Below, one piece after another: positions 32,140-40,808 of a stretch of 40,808 nt of DNA. The DNA is from Adlercreutzia sp. ZJ473 (lineage in GTDB: Bacteria > Actinomycetota > Coriobacteriia > Coriobacteriales > Eggerthellaceae), in contig NZ_JAAVTO010000021.1 in NCBI RefSeq assembly GCF_013185065.1, positions 1 to 40,808 on the forward strand. Reading direction: 5' to 3'. Both the position numbers and the translations under genes were made by a program. Position 1 is the first letter of the stretch. Every line of letters begins with the position of its first letter. The notes beneath the pieces are model-generated. The model saw nothing but the letters and a program-made list of their open reading frames with translations. It was not told where the DNA came from and made no database searches.

Positions 32140-33150
32140 ATGAGCGAAACCACCTCGAAGAGCACGAGCGCGCGCCGCCCTGCGACGCAGGCTGCGCGCG
32201 CGTCCGCCCCCGCCCCGCGCGGCCGTGAGCCGCAGGCGCGCCTCACGCCCCAGATGGCGTGGCTCCTCGCCGCGCCCCACACCTGGCCTGCGTCGATCCT
32301 GCCCGTGCTCGTGGCCTGCGCCTGCGCGTACGCCACGACGGGCGCGCTCTCGGTGACGATGGCGTGCACGCTGCTCGTCATCTGCGTCCTCATGCAGTCG
32401 GCCGTGAACACGCTCAACGACTACTTCGACTACGTCAAGGGAACCGACTCGGAGGAGGACAACGTCGACCCCTCAGACGCCGTCCTCGTGTACAACGACG
32501 TGAACCCCGCCTCTGCCCTGCGCCTCGCCCTCGGCATGCTCGCCGCGGCGTTCGCGCTCGGCATCTACCCCATCGTGCAGGCAGGCTGGATCCCGCTTGT
32601 CATCGCGCTGGTGGGCGCGCTCATCGTCTTTCTGTACTCGGGCGGCAAGACGCCCATCTCGTACCTGCCCATCGGCGAGCTCGTGAGCGGGTTCGTGATG
32701 GGCGGCCTCATCCCGCTCGCATGCTACCAGGTGCTCACCGGCAGCCTGGACTGGCGCGCGCTCGCATGGGCCGTCCCCACCGTCATCGGCATCGGCCTCA
32801 TCATGCTCACGAACAACACCTGCGACATCGAGAAGGACGTCGCGGCGCAGCGCAAGACGCTCGCGGTCCTGCTCGGGCGCGCGCGGGCCGTGAGGCTCTA
32901 CCACGCGCTCATGTACGCGTGGGTGGCAGCCGTCATCGTCATCGTCGGCGTCTGGTTCACGGGCGGCCTCGTCGTCATGCCCTTCATGCTGCTCGCCGTC
33001 TACCCCATCGCCAAGGCGCTGCGCTCGAACCCGCTCGCGAACCCGGCGCGCATCGGGGCCATGGCCCAGATCTGCAGCCTGAACGTGGCGCTCGGGGCGT
33101 TCTACGCCGCCGCCGTGCTCGCGAGCCGCGGCATGACGCTCATGATCTAG
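32140..33150 (+). CDS. menA: MenA-like 1,4-dihydroxy-2-naphthoate prenyltransferase
   Basis: This UbiA-family membrane enzyme attaches the polyprenyl chain to dihydroxynaphthoate in menaquinone synthesis. About eight or nine membrane segments follow a 40-residue basic N-terminal tail. The two Asp-rich motifs are NTLNDYFDYVKGTD (about residue 88) and NNTCDIEKD (about 225). MenA is preferred over other UbiA enzymes because of the NDYFDYxKGxD form. The start at 32140 has AAGGA upstream; the frame extends to 32101 inside the terminator. No other men genes are nearby. Confidence 0.85.
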   Translation: MSETTSKSTSARRPATQAARASAPAPRGREPQARLTPQMAWLLAAPHTWPASILPVLVACACAYATTGALSVTMACTLLVICVLMQSAVNTLNDYFDYVKGTDSEEDNVDPSDAVLVYNDVNPASALRLALGMLAAAFALGIYPIVQAGWIPLVIALVGALIVFLYSGGKTPISYLPIGELVSGFVMGGLIPLACYQVLTGSLDWRALAWAVPTVIGIGLIMLTNNTCDIEKDVAAQRKTLAVLLGRARAVRLYHALMYAWVAAVIVIVGVWFTGGLVVMPFMLLAVYPIAKALRSNPLANPARIGAMAQICSLNVALGAFYAAAVLASRGMTLMI

Positions 33151-33164
33151 CGCGCCGCGCGCAT

Positions 33165-34199
33165 CTAGCCGGCAGCGCACGCCGCGCAAGCGCCTTGCGC
33201 GCCCTTCCCGCCGTCAGGGGGATACGCGATGGCGATCTGGCCGCGCCAGCGCCGCGCGAGCGCGTCAAGGTCAAACGCCTTGAGCAGCTGCTCGGGCGTC
33301 GTCGGCTCGTCAGCGGGGATGAGGCCCGCCGCATAGGCCACGTGCCCCACCACGCCCGCCGGCGTCTTGAAGCGCGCGAGCAGCTCGTCGAGGGCCGCGT
33401 CGCGGTTGCGCTTGGCGAGGCGGCGCCCGTCAGGCGCCACGAAGAGCGGCACGTGCGCGTAGCGCGCATGCGGGAGGCCGAGCAGGTCCTGCAGGTACAC
33501 CTGCTGCGGCGTGGAGCATAAGAGGTCGACACCGCGCACCACCGAGCTCACGCCCTGCGCGGCGTCGTCGACCACCACCGCGAGCTGGTAGGCGAACGCG
33601 CCGTCCGAGCGGCGCACGAGGAAGTCGCCGCACTCGCGGTCGAGCTGCTGCACGTAGGGGCCTTGGATCTGGTCGTCCACCTCGATCACGCGCGCGTCCA
33701 CGCGCAGGCGGCACGAGGGCTGCCGCGCGGGCGCGCCAGTGGCGCGCGCCTCGACCTCCAGGCGCTCGCGCCGCGCCGCGCGCTCATCGTCCGTCAGGTT
33801 TCGGCACGTGCCGGGGTAGACGTGCTTCTCCCCCTGGTGGGGGGCCGAGGCCGCGTGCAGGTCGGCGCGCGTGCAGAAGCAGGGGTAGGTCAGGCCGCGC
33901 GCGGCGAGCGCGTCGAAGGCGGCGCGGTACGCCTCGTCGCGCCCGTGCTGGTAGAAGGGGCCGGCGTCCCACGTGAGGCCGAGCGACTCGAAGTCGCGCT
34001 GCACCGCGTCGCAGTACTCCGGCTTGGAGCGCTCGCGGTCGAGGTCCTCGATGCGCAGGACCATCTCCCCACCCTGCGACTTGGCCACGAGCCAGGCCAT
34101 GAGCGCGGCGAATATGTTGCCCGCGTGCATGCGCCCCGTCGGCGAGGGGGCGAAGCGCCCGACGACGCGCCCACCCCCTTCGTGAGCGTTGTTGGGCAC
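33165..34199 (-). CDS. gluQ: Glutamyl-Q tRNA(Asp) synthetase
   Basis: GluQ-RS loads glutamate onto queuosine in tRNA(Asp); it is a shortened glutamyl-tRNA synthetase without the anticodon-binding domain. The 344-residue protein has APSPTGRMHAGN (HIGH-type), the zinc cysteine region CFCTRADL with further Cys in TCRN, and RRLAKRNRD at the KMSKS position. The GTG start directly follows the iorB stop. Length and missing C-terminal domain separate it from GltX. Confidence 0.9.
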   Translation of the reverse strand: MPNNAHEGGGRVVGRFAPSPTGRMHAGNIFAALMAWLVAKSQGGEMVLRIEDLDRERSKPEYCDAVQRDFESLGLTWDAGPFYQHGRDEAYRAAFDALAARGLTYPCFCTRADLHAASAPHQGEKHVYPGTCRNLTDDERAARRERLEVEARATGAPARQPSCRLRVDARVIEVDDQIQGPYVQQLDRECGDFLVRRSDGAFAYQLAVVVDDAAQGVSSVVRGVDLLCSTPQQVYLQDLLGLPHARYAHVPLFVAPDGRRLAKRNRDAALDELLARFKTPAGVVGHVAYAAGLIPADEPTTPEQLLKAFDLDALARRWRGQIAIAYPPDGGKGAQGACAACAAG

Positions 34200-34781
34200 C
34201 TACGCCTCGTTCAGCACGAAGGCGCGGCCCGCGGCGAACGCCGCGAGGTTCGCCTCGACAGTCTTCGGCGGCACGCGGCGCGAGATGGTGTCCTCCCACG
34301 CGCTCACGGGGAAGTCGAGGCGCGCCGAGAGCGCGCCGAGCAGCACCACGTTCGACGCCTTCACGTTTCCCGCCTCGCGTGCGAGGCGCTCGGCGGGGAT
34401 GAGCAGCGCGCCGAGGCCGACGAGGTCCTCGCGCGCACGCGCCGGCATCTGCGCCTTGCCGGTGAGCACGGGCAGCGACTTGATGGCCTCGTCGTTCACC
34501 ACGAGCGAGCCGCCTGCCTTGAGCTGCGCCTGGTTGCGCAGCGCCTCGGTGGTCTCGAACGACACGATGATGTCGGCGCAGCCCAGGTCGGACACCATGG
34601 AGGCCACCTCGTCGCCGAAGCGCACGACGGTGGTCACGGCGCCGCCGCGCTGGGCCATGCCGTGGATCTCGGACACCTTCACGTCAAGCCCGGCGGCGAG
34701 CGCCGCGCGGGCGAGCAGGTCGGCCGCAAGGATGGTGCCCTGGCCGCCGACGCCGCACAGCAAAACAGTTGTTGCAGACAT
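34200..34781 (-). CDS. iorB: Indolepyruvate:ferredoxin oxidoreductase, beta subunit
   Basis: IorB is the gamma-domain subunit of the oxygen-sensitive enzyme that oxidises indolepyruvate and other aryl pyruvates to acyl-CoA with reduction of ferredoxin, used in aromatic amino acid fermentation. The 193-residue protein has LLCGVGGQGTILAADLLA and SEIHGMAQRGGAV, both typical. The ATG at 34781 has AGGAGG upstream. It follows iorA by 11 bp. Confidence 0.94.
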   Translation of the reverse strand: MSATTVLLCGVGGQGTILAADLLARAALAAGLDVKVSEIHGMAQRGGAVTTVVRFGDEVASMVSDLGCADIIVSFETTEALRNQAQLKAGGSLVVNDEAIKSLPVLTGKAQMPARAREDLVGLGALLIPAERLAREAGNVKASNVVLLGALSARLDFPVSAWEDTISRRVPPKTVEANLAAFAAGRAFVLNEA

Positions 34782-34792
34782 AAACGAACCTC

Positions 34793-36523
34793 CTACTCTG
34801 CGACGATGGCGTCGAAGCGGCAGTACTGGGCGCATTGGCCGCAGCCGATGCACAACCCGGCGTCAATGGACGCCGTGCCCGTCTCGGCGTCGCGCGCGAT
34901 GGCCGGGCAGCCCAGCGTCGTGCACACGCCGCAGCCCGTGCACGCCGCGCTCACGGCATACGGGGGACGGCGCTTGCGCTCGAGCAGGACGCACGGCGCG
35001 CGGAAGATGAGCACCGACAGCTCGTCGGCGGCCGACGTGGCCTCCTTGAGCGCCGTGCGCACCGCCGCCATGTCATGCGGGTCGACCACGCGCACGTCCT
35101 CGACGCCGAGCGCGCGCACGACGCCCTCGAGGTCGAGCTCGCGGCTCGGGCGCTGCTGCAGGGTCACGCCGTTGAAGGGGTTGCCCTGGCGGCCCGTCAT
35201 GGCCGTGGTGCGGTTGTCGAGGATGCACACCGTGCCGCTGCCGCAGTTGTACACCGTTGAGATGAGCGAGCTCAACCCCGAGTGGCCGAACGTGGAGTCG
35301 CCGATGACGGCCACCACGGGGCGGTGCTCCTCGCCCGCCCAGGCCAGCTCGAAGCCGTGCGCCATGGAGACGGACGCGCCCATGTCGACGCACGTGTCCA
35401 TGGCCGCGAGCGGCGGCAGGGCGCCGAGCGTGTAGCACCCGATGTCGCCGGTGACCACGGCGCGCAGGCGCGTGAGCTCCTTGAACACGAGGCGGTGCGG
35501 GCAGCCTGGGCACAGCGCCGGCGGGCGGCCGGGGAGGTCGTCGCGCGCGGGCAGGTGCTCGGGCGCCTCCAAGCCGAACGCGGCGCGCACGAGGCCCGGC
35601 GACAGCTCGCCGTCGCGCGGCAGCTCGCGCGGGAACGCCCTCACGTCAACGCCGCACGCCGCGACGCCGCTCGCCAGGTACTCCGAGGCTTCCTCCACCA
35701 CGTAGAGCTCCTCGACCGACTCGGCGAAGGCGCGGATCTTGCCCGCGGGCAGAGGCCAGGTCACGCCGAGCTTCAGGACGGACGCCTCCGGCAGCGCCTC
35801 CGCCACGTGCTGGTACGCCGCGCCGGCGCAGATGACGCCGACCTTCCCCGCGCCCTTCGTCACGACGTTGTAGGGGCACTCCTCGACCCACGCGCGCAGG
35901 TCCTCGATGCGCTCGAGCTGCACCTTGCGGCGCGGCTTCGCGAACGCGGGCATCATGACCCACTTCTGCGGCGCCTTCTCGTAGGGCTTCGGCTCGAACG
36001 CCGCGCGCTCGCCCACCTCGACGGGCGTCTTGGTGTGGGACACGCGCACCGAGGAGCGGATCATGAACGGCACGTCGAAGCGCTCCGAGAACTCGAAGGC
36101 GTCGCGCGTGAACGCGAGCGCCTCGGCGGAGTCGGCCGGGTCCATCATCGGGACGTGCGCCGCCTGCGCGTAGTAGTGCGAGTCCTGCTCGTTCTGCGAC
36201 GAGTACATGCCCGGGTCGTCCGCGGCGAGGATGACCATGCCGCCGCCCACGCCGGTGTACGCCGCGGTGAACAGCGGGTCGGCCGCCACGTTCACGCCGA
36301 CGTGCTTCATCGTGGAGATCACGCGCGCGCCGGCTGCCGACGCGCCGAGCCCCACCTCGACGGCCACCTTCTCGTTCGTGCACCACTCGGCGTACACGCC
36401 CTCCTTGCGCCCGAAGCACTCGAGCGTCTCGGTGGAGGGAGTGCCCGGGTACGCCACGCCGATCGTGGCACCCGCCTCCCATGCGCCCTGGGCGATAGCC
36501 TCGTTACCTGACAACAGCTCCAT
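34793..36523 (-). CDS. iorA: Indolepyruvate:ferredoxin oxidoreductase, alpha subunit
   Basis: IorA carries the thiamine diphosphate site and Fe–S clusters. The 576-residue protein starts with LLSGNEAIAQGAWEAG, has the pyrimidine-domain sequence VAYPGTPSTE, the pocket GDIGCYTLG and the diphosphate-binding GDSTFGHSG, and ends with two [4Fe-4S] motifs (CTGCGVCTTLGCP and CIGCGQCAQYC). The ATG at 36523 follows GAGGTG. With IorB it forms the complete enzyme. Confidence 0.96.
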   Translation of the reverse strand: MELLSGNEAIAQGAWEAGATIGVAYPGTPSTETLECFGRKEGVYAEWCTNEKVAVEVGLGASAAGARVISTMKHVGVNVAADPLFTAAYTGVGGGMVILAADDPGMYSSQNEQDSHYYAQAAHVPMMDPADSAEALAFTRDAFEFSERFDVPFMIRSSVRVSHTKTPVEVGERAAFEPKPYEKAPQKWVMMPAFAKPRRKVQLERIEDLRAWVEECPYNVVTKGAGKVGVICAGAAYQHVAEALPEASVLKLGVTWPLPAGKIRAFAESVEELYVVEEASEYLASGVAACGVDVRAFPRELPRDGELSPGLVRAAFGLEAPEHLPARDDLPGRPPALCPGCPHRLVFKELTRLRAVVTGDIGCYTLGALPPLAAMDTCVDMGASVSMAHGFELAWAGEEHRPVVAVIGDSTFGHSGLSSLISTVYNCGSGTVCILDNRTTAMTGRQGNPFNGVTLQQRPSRELDLEGVVRALGVEDVRVVDPHDMAAVRTALKEATSAADELSVLIFRAPCVLLERKRRPPYAVSAACTGCGVCTTLGCPAIARDAETGTASIDAGLCIGCGQCAQYCRFDAIVAE

Positions 36524-36613
36524 ACCACACCTCACTTGGCGCCGAAGCGCCCTCTTCCTTCCCTTTCCATGCCCTGCCCATGCCCTCCGCCCGCAGGCGC
36601 CCGAGGCGCCGGG

Positions 36614-37066
36614 CTAGAGCGCGCTCTCTTCGTACAGCAGGCAGAACGTCCCGATCTGGACGAAGTCGCCCGAGCGGAGCGCCTTCGCCTCGACGCTCTG
36701 GTTGTTCACCCACACGCCGTTGAACGAGTTCTCGTCGGCGATGACGTAGCAGTCGCCCTCGCGCCGAAGCGTGGCGTGCATGCGCGACACCGTCATGTCG
36801 TTCAAGAAGATCGAACACTGCGGGCTGCGCCCGATGGTGAGCTCGCGCTCCTCGGGGCTCAGCCGATACGTCACGCCCACCTGCGGGCCGCGCACCACGC
36901 GCAGCACGCACTCGCAGGCGTCCCGCTTCGCCGAGGCGCGCTCCTGCTCGTCGAGCACGAGCGGCTTGAACTTCTGCGTCGCGCCGAGCAGCTTGAAGCC
37001 GCACTGCGCGCAGCTCGCGTCACCGGGGTTCACCGGCGACTGGCACACCGGACATCTCTCTGTCAT
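36614..37066 (-). CDS. FHA-domain protein with N-terminal zinc ribbon
   Basis: This 150-residue protein has a zinc ribbon with two CxxC pairs (CPVC, CAQC) in the first 25 residues and a forkhead-associated domain (about 58–148; TIGRSPQCSIFLND, VSRMHATL, NSFNGVWVNN). FHA domains bind phosphothreonine, usually from Ser/Thr kinases. No kinase is in the window. Its neighbours are cell-wall genes, so a link to division or envelope control is possible. The start may also be the GTG two codons earlier. Confidence 0.87.
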   Translation of the reverse strand: MTERCPVCQSPVNPGDASCAQCGFKLLGATQKFKPLVLDEQERASAKRDACECVLRVVRGPQVGVTYRLSPEERELTIGRSPQCSIFLNDMTVSRMHATLRREGDCYVIADENSFNGVWVNNQSVEAKALRSGDFVQIGTFCLLYEESAL

Positions 37067-37105
37067 GTTCACCTTCCCGTCTGCCCAGGCTCGCCTGCGG
37101 CCAGC

Positions 37106-38560
37106 CTACACGACAAGCGCCTGCTTGTCGTAGATGAGCGATACGTCGTTGAGGACGACCGAGTCAGCCGTGGTCGGCTCGCCCGTGAATCCCTTGATGA
37201 AGCGGTCCCACCAGATGCCGATGCCCTCGAGCGCGCCGGGGGCCGCGACGTCCTCGCACGCCACGAGGTCGACCTGCGCGACCACCTCGTTGCCCTGGTG
37301 GAAGGTGGCGCGCCCGAGCACGTCTCCCACCTTCACGTCGCCCGTCGGCTCGTCGAACTCAAAGGACTCGCTCACGTTGCCGTCGAGCGCGAACACCTCG
37401 ACCGACGCCGCGGGGTCGGCGAACGTCGCCTTCACCGTGCGGTCGGGCCAGTCGGCATGCGCCACCTCGGCGACCACGGGCGCGTCGACCTGCGTGCCGC
37501 CAAGCGTCACCGGCACGCTCTCGGCGGCGTGCGCGAGCGCATACGTCACGCGGTTGTCGTACACCCAGTCGAACAGCGTGGTGGCGTCGGCGAAGCGCTG
37601 CGCCTCGGAGCTCGAGTGCAGCACGATGGCGTAGAGCTCCACGCCGTTCCGCGTCGCCGCGCCCGCGAAGCACGCGCCCGCCAGGTCGGTGAAGCCGGTC
37701 TTGATGCCGCAGGCGCCCTCGTAGACGCCGAGCAGCTCGTCGGTGCTCTCAAGCTCGACGCTCGCCTTCTCGCCGTCGCGCTCCACCTCGATGGTGGCCG
37801 CCTCCGTGCCCACGATGCCGCGGAACGTCTCGTCGCCCATGGCGCACGCGGCGATCTTGGCCACGTCGGCCGCGGTGCTGTGCAGGTCGCCCGCCCACTC
37901 GCCGTCGTCGAGCCCGTGCGGGTTCGTGAACACCGAGTCGGCGCAGCCGAGCTCGGCGGCCTTGGCGTTCATGCCCTCGACGAACGCCGCGAGCGCCTCC
38001 TCGTCAGTGCCGCCGCCGAGCATGACCTTCCCCACGCTCTCGGCGATGGCGATGGCGGCGTCGTTGCCCGAGGGGATCATGAGGGCCTTGAGCGCCGCCT
38101 CGAGCGGCATGACGTCGCCCTCCTGCAAATGCGCGCTCGACTCGCCCACCTCGGCGGCAAGGGCGCTCACCGTGACCGGCGTGTCGAGCGGCGCGGCGTC
38201 GAGCGCCACCACCGCGGTCATGACCTTGGTGACGGAGGCGATCTGCGCGGGGTCGCTCGCGTTGCGCTCGAAGTACACCTTGCCGTCGGCGCCCACCACG
38301 ATGGCCCGCTCGGCGTCGATCGAGGGGCAGGCCGCCGCCGCGACGCCGCGCTGCTCCATGGCGGTGCCCGCGATCACGTCAGTGCGGCGCACGTCAGCCC
38401 AGGCGGCGTCCGCGTCCGACAGCGCAAGCGCGCAAGGGCCCATGGCCATGCTCGCGCACAGCAGGCCCGCGCACGCCAGGCGACCCAGGCGGCCTCCCCC
38501 GCGCCCGCGCGGGCGGACGGGCGAGGCAAGGGCGTATGTCACATCAGTCCTAAGCTGCAT
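37106..38560 (-). CDS. dacA: D-alanyl-D-alanine carboxypeptidase (S11 family)
   Basis: This penicillin-binding enzyme trims the terminal D-Ala of peptidoglycan stem peptides outside the membrane. The 484-residue protein has a signal segment (about 30–55), then the three active-site motifs: SVTK (Ser about 107), SGN (about 164) and KTG (about 293). The C-terminal third is a beta-rich domain with a possible amphipathic end (WWDRFIKGF). The ATG overlaps the end of the vanW-family gene by 11 bases, so the two wall genes are coupled. Confidence 0.93.
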   Translation of the reverse strand: MQLRTDVTYALASPVRPRGRGGGRLGRLACAGLLCASMAMGPCALALSDADAAWADVRRTDVIAGTAMEQRGVAAAACPSIDAERAIVVGADGKVYFERNASDPAQIASVTKVMTAVVALDAAPLDTPVTVSALAAEVGESSAHLQEGDVMPLEAALKALMIPSGNDAAIAIAESVGKVMLGGGTDEEALAAFVEGMNAKAAELGCADSVFTNPHGLDDGEWAGDLHSTAADVAKIAACAMGDETFRGIVGTEAATIEVERDGEKASVELESTDELLGVYEGACGIKTGFTDLAGACFAGAATRNGVELYAIVLHSSSEAQRFADATTLFDWVYDNRVTYALAHAAESVPVTLGGTQVDAPVVAEVAHADWPDRTVKATFADPAASVEVFALDGNVSESFEFDEPTGDVKVGDVLGRATFHQGNEVVAQVDLVACEDVAAPGALEGIGIWWDRFIKGFTGEPTTADSVVLNDVSLIYDKQALVV

Positions 38561-40808
38561 GGCTTCCGTTCTCGTTCTGGTCGACGGGCGCATCAGGGCC
38601 CTTCACGATGACCTCGTCGATGGGGGCGTACACCGAGTAGAAGGAGTCCTGCCGCACCAGCGCGCCGTCCTTGGCCTTGACCGTGCGCTGCACCGTGATC
38701 TCGAGGCCGTCGGTCCCCACGGTCTTGACGTATCGCGTGCCGGGTGGGAGCGTGTCGTCGACCTCCTCGCGCGTGTCGTACTCCTCGCCTTCGACCCACT
38801 CGCCGGTCTCCGTCGAGACGCTGTAGCCGAGGTCAACTCCGTACAGTGTAACGGTTACGCTCGAGTCGGTGTAGCTGGTGCGCAGCAAAACATCGGAATC
38901 GGTATCGTTTCGCCAGACGAAGTCGAGGTCGGGATAGGACACGGCCGCGTCGCGCCCCGCCGGGTAGCTCGCCATGTAGAGCGTGTGGTTCATGCGCTTG
39001 TCAACGGGGAAGCCGCCCTCGTACACCGCGTTGAACACGGTGGTGGCCACCTGGCAGATGCCGCCGCCCGCCTCGTCGACGTACTCGCCGCCCGAGATGG
39101 CGCCCGCCGGCAGGAAGCCCGCCTCCTCGTTGCAGTTGCCGGCCGTGTCGTTGAACGACCACGTGCCGCCGTCCGACTGGGTCACCGAGTTGTTGAGCAG
39201 GTCGGACACGAGGCGGATGTTGTGGTTGCGGTTGCTCGTGGACTCGGTGTTGGTGTAGAGCGTGGTGAACGAGGAGATCTCGGTGACCAGCCCGTAGCCG
39301 ACCGCCTCGTCGAAGGTCAGGGCACCCGAGACCGCCTTCGTCTCGACGGGCACCGCATCCCCGCTCGCCACCTGGGCCGTCCCCTTCTCGCGATAGGGGC
39401 CGAACAGGTTGGCGTCGAGCGCGTTGAGCGCGGCGTCGAGCATGGGCGCGGTGACCTCGCCGCGCGGCGTGACGGTGACGTCGTCGCCCGAGACGTCGAA
39501 GTCGACGGCCACGCCCGAGCCCGACACGCTCTCGTTCAGAAGCTCCACGAGCGACGGCGTGGCGAGGGCGTGGTCGACGAAGGGCACGAGCTCATAGGCG
39601 CCCTCCTGCCCCTCCACGCGCGTGCCGACCCAGCGGGCAAGCTCCGCGCGCTCGACAGAGAAGTCCTTGTCACCCGTGGAGAAGGCAGCGCCGTCGGCGA
39701 TGAGCGCGTTCACCGCGTCGCAGGTCGCCTGCGCGCCCGCCTCGTCGATGCGCAGCGGCGCGTACTCCACGCGCGCCACGAACGAATGGGCGCCGCCCTC
39801 GTCGCTCAAGAGCGCCGCGTTCAGCTCGTCGGTGAGCGTCTGGCGGTTGACCATGGAGCCGTCATGCCCCTCGACCACGCTGGCCACGCCCTCTTCGAAG
39901 GCGATGTCGAAGTCCTGGCGCGGCTCGCCGATGGCCGAGTCGATGTCGCTCGCGAGGCTCTCGAGCTCGTCGGCGCCGATGTCCACGCGCACGTCGACGT
40001 TCCAGCCGCCCACAAGCGCGCGGATGCGGTCGATGGGGCCCAGGCCCGCGCGGCCGACCTCCATCGCCTCGCCCACGAGGCCCTCGACGGGCAGCGTCGC
40101 GTTGAGCGACTGGGCCGAGCGCACCCACAGCGACTTGCTCTTCTGCGCCTCCTCGAACGATATCTGCTCGGCGCGCGCCTGGTCCTGCACGATCTGCTGC
40201 TCGACGTCGACCGAGTTCGCCACCTCGTCGTTCGCGAAGATGATGACCTGGTTGGCGGCCAGGCGGCCGGCGTACGCGTCCGACACCGCGGAGGCGGCCT
40301 CCTCCTGCGTCATGCCCGACACGTCGACGGTGCCGATGGTGACGCCGCGGTGCACCTTGCCTCCGGTCAGCCCCGCGTCCACGAGGCCGCCCACCACGAG
40401 CACGCACGCCACCACGAGCGCCACCGCCGCGACGCAGCTTCTCGCCGTCACGTGCCGCACAAGCGAGAGCAGCAGGGAAAGCCCGCGTCCGATGACCTTG
40501 ATGAGGCCGAGGAGCGCCGCCGCCAGAAGCCCGAGCACCCGCTCGGGAAGGCTCTGCTCGCCCGCGGACTGCGAAGATGAGATGACCTGCACGGGAATGC
40601 CCGCGGCGGGCGCGCCGCGGCGGGCGCGGTCCTTCCGGCGGGTGCCCTGCGCGCTGCGGTCGCGCCCTTGGCCATGCGAGCCCTGCGCTCCGCGCGTCGG
40701 CTGCTCCTTGCGCGCGGGACGAGGCTTGCGCGCGGGCTGCGCCGACCTTCCCGGTCGGTCAGGGGCAGCAGGGCGCTCACGGTGCTCGCCTGCGGCGCGA
40801 CGAGGCTG
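38550..40808 (-). CDS. VanW-family protein (5' end probably outside window)
   Basis: The protein has one membrane segment (about 55–75 from the GTG at 40592), repeated extracellular domains of the type found before VanW (about 80–400) and a VanW domain (about 420–560; SFNDTAGNCNEEAGF, EAGGGICQVATTVFNA), then a G5-like end. VanW proteins occur beside glycopeptide resistance genes and in many wall gene sets, but their reaction is not established. The frame has no stop up to the window edge; the extra 72 residues are rich in Arg, Pro and Ala. The GTG at 40592 has no ribosome site, so a start beyond 40808 is likely. Confidence 0.85.
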   Translation of the reverse strand, partial: QPRRAAGEHRERPAAPDRPGRSAQPARKPRPARKEQPTRGAQGSHGQGRDRSAQGTRRKDRARRGAPAAGIPVQVISSSQSAGEQSLPERVLGLLAAALLGLIKVIGRGLSLLLSLVRHVTARSCVAAVALVVACVLVVGGLVDAGLTGGKVHRGVTIGTVDVSGMTQEEAASAVSDAYAGRLAANQVIIFANDEVANSVDVEQQIVQDQARAEQISFEEAQKSKSLWVRSAQSLNATLPVEGLVGEAMEVGRAGLGPIDRIRALVGGWNVDVRVDIGADELESLASDIDSAIGEPRQDFDIAFEEGVASVVEGHDGSMVNRQTLTDELNAALLSDEGGAHSFVARVEYAPLRIDEAGAQATCDAVNALIADGAAFSTGDKDFSVERAELARWVGTRVEGQEGAYELVPFVDHALATPSLVELLNESVSGSGVAVDFDVSGDDVTVTPRGEVTAPMLDAALNALDANLFGPYREKGTAQVASGDAVPVETKAVSGALTFDEAVGYGLVTEISSFTTLYTNTESTSNRNHNIRLVSDLLNNSVTQSDGGTWSFNDTAGNCNEEAGFLPAGAISGGEYVDEAGGGICQVATTVFNAVYEGGFPVDKRMNHTLYMASYPAGRDAAVSYPDLDFVWRNDTDSDVLLRTSYTDSSVTVTLYGVDLGYSVSTETGEWVEGEEYDTREEVDDTLPPGTRYVKTVGTDGLEITVQRTVKAKDGALVRQDSFYSVYAPIDEVIVKGPDAPVDQNENGSHAA

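Noticed and set aside
37743-40580. 945-codon + strand frame opposite dacA and vanW
   Set aside because: It spans two well-supported genes on the other strand; its composition is a mirror of their codon bias.

Overview
The window comes from a high-GC anaerobic actinobacterium, most likely class Coriobacteriia, family Eggerthellaceae. I infer this from the strong GC bias, the gene order rimO–pgsA/cinA–recA–recX–rny–GHKL ATPase–spoVS–miaB–miaA–dapF–hflX–lexA–nrdR–dut, the use of RNase Y and SpoVS together with menaquinone and indolepyruvate:ferredoxin oxidoreductase genes, and the remains of a molybdopterin enzyme. The genus cannot be fixed from sequence alone.

Positions 1–14.9 kb are a conserved housekeeping block, nearly all on the + strand: rimO (cut by the left edge), a pgsA–cinA fusion, recA, recX, rny, an unnamed GHKL ATPase, spoVS, miaB, miaA, dapF and hflX. 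A perfect hairpin separates hflX from convergent lexA. lexA faces a small single-TM protein across a divergent promoter with three LexA-type boxes, and recA carries a fourth box inside its promoter, so this block includes an SOS regulon. nrdR, dut and a two-TM protein follow.

Positions 14.9–23.8 kb are the most unusual part: a nitrogenase-like locus. One minus-strand operon encodes a divergent MoeA-like protein, a FecCD-type permease, its ATPase and a lipoprotein binding protein. A second minus-strand operon encodes a NifH-like Fe protein and two nitrogenase component-1-like proteins. Between them, on the + strand, is a Crp/Fnr-type regulator. Both operons start with the same inverted repeat (TTGC-N4-GCAA) exactly 22 bp upstream of a similar -10 hexamer (TATTCT or TATCCT). 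This strongly suggests one regulon in which uptake, cofactor handling and a NifH-driven reductase work together. There are no nifB, nifEN or other nitrogen fixation genes in the window, and the substrate is unknown.

Positions 23.9–29.7 kb are an accessory region: a RelBE-like toxin–antitoxin pair, a membrane-anchored XRE regulator, a low-molecular-weight tyrosine phosphatase, a three-gene DUF3791/DUF3990 cassette, dispersed inverted-repeat elements, a cluster of six 23-bp repeats in both orientations, a small CxCxxC protein with a broken 3' copy 4 kb away, and a deletion scar joining the first part of a TetR regulator to the first part of a molybdopterin oxidoreductase.

Positions 29.7–40.8 kb return to ordinary genes: a degenerate trigger-factor-like protein, a lipoprotein, menA, gluQRS, iorB–iorA, an FHA protein, a D,D-carboxypeptidase and a VanW-family protein that runs off the right edge.
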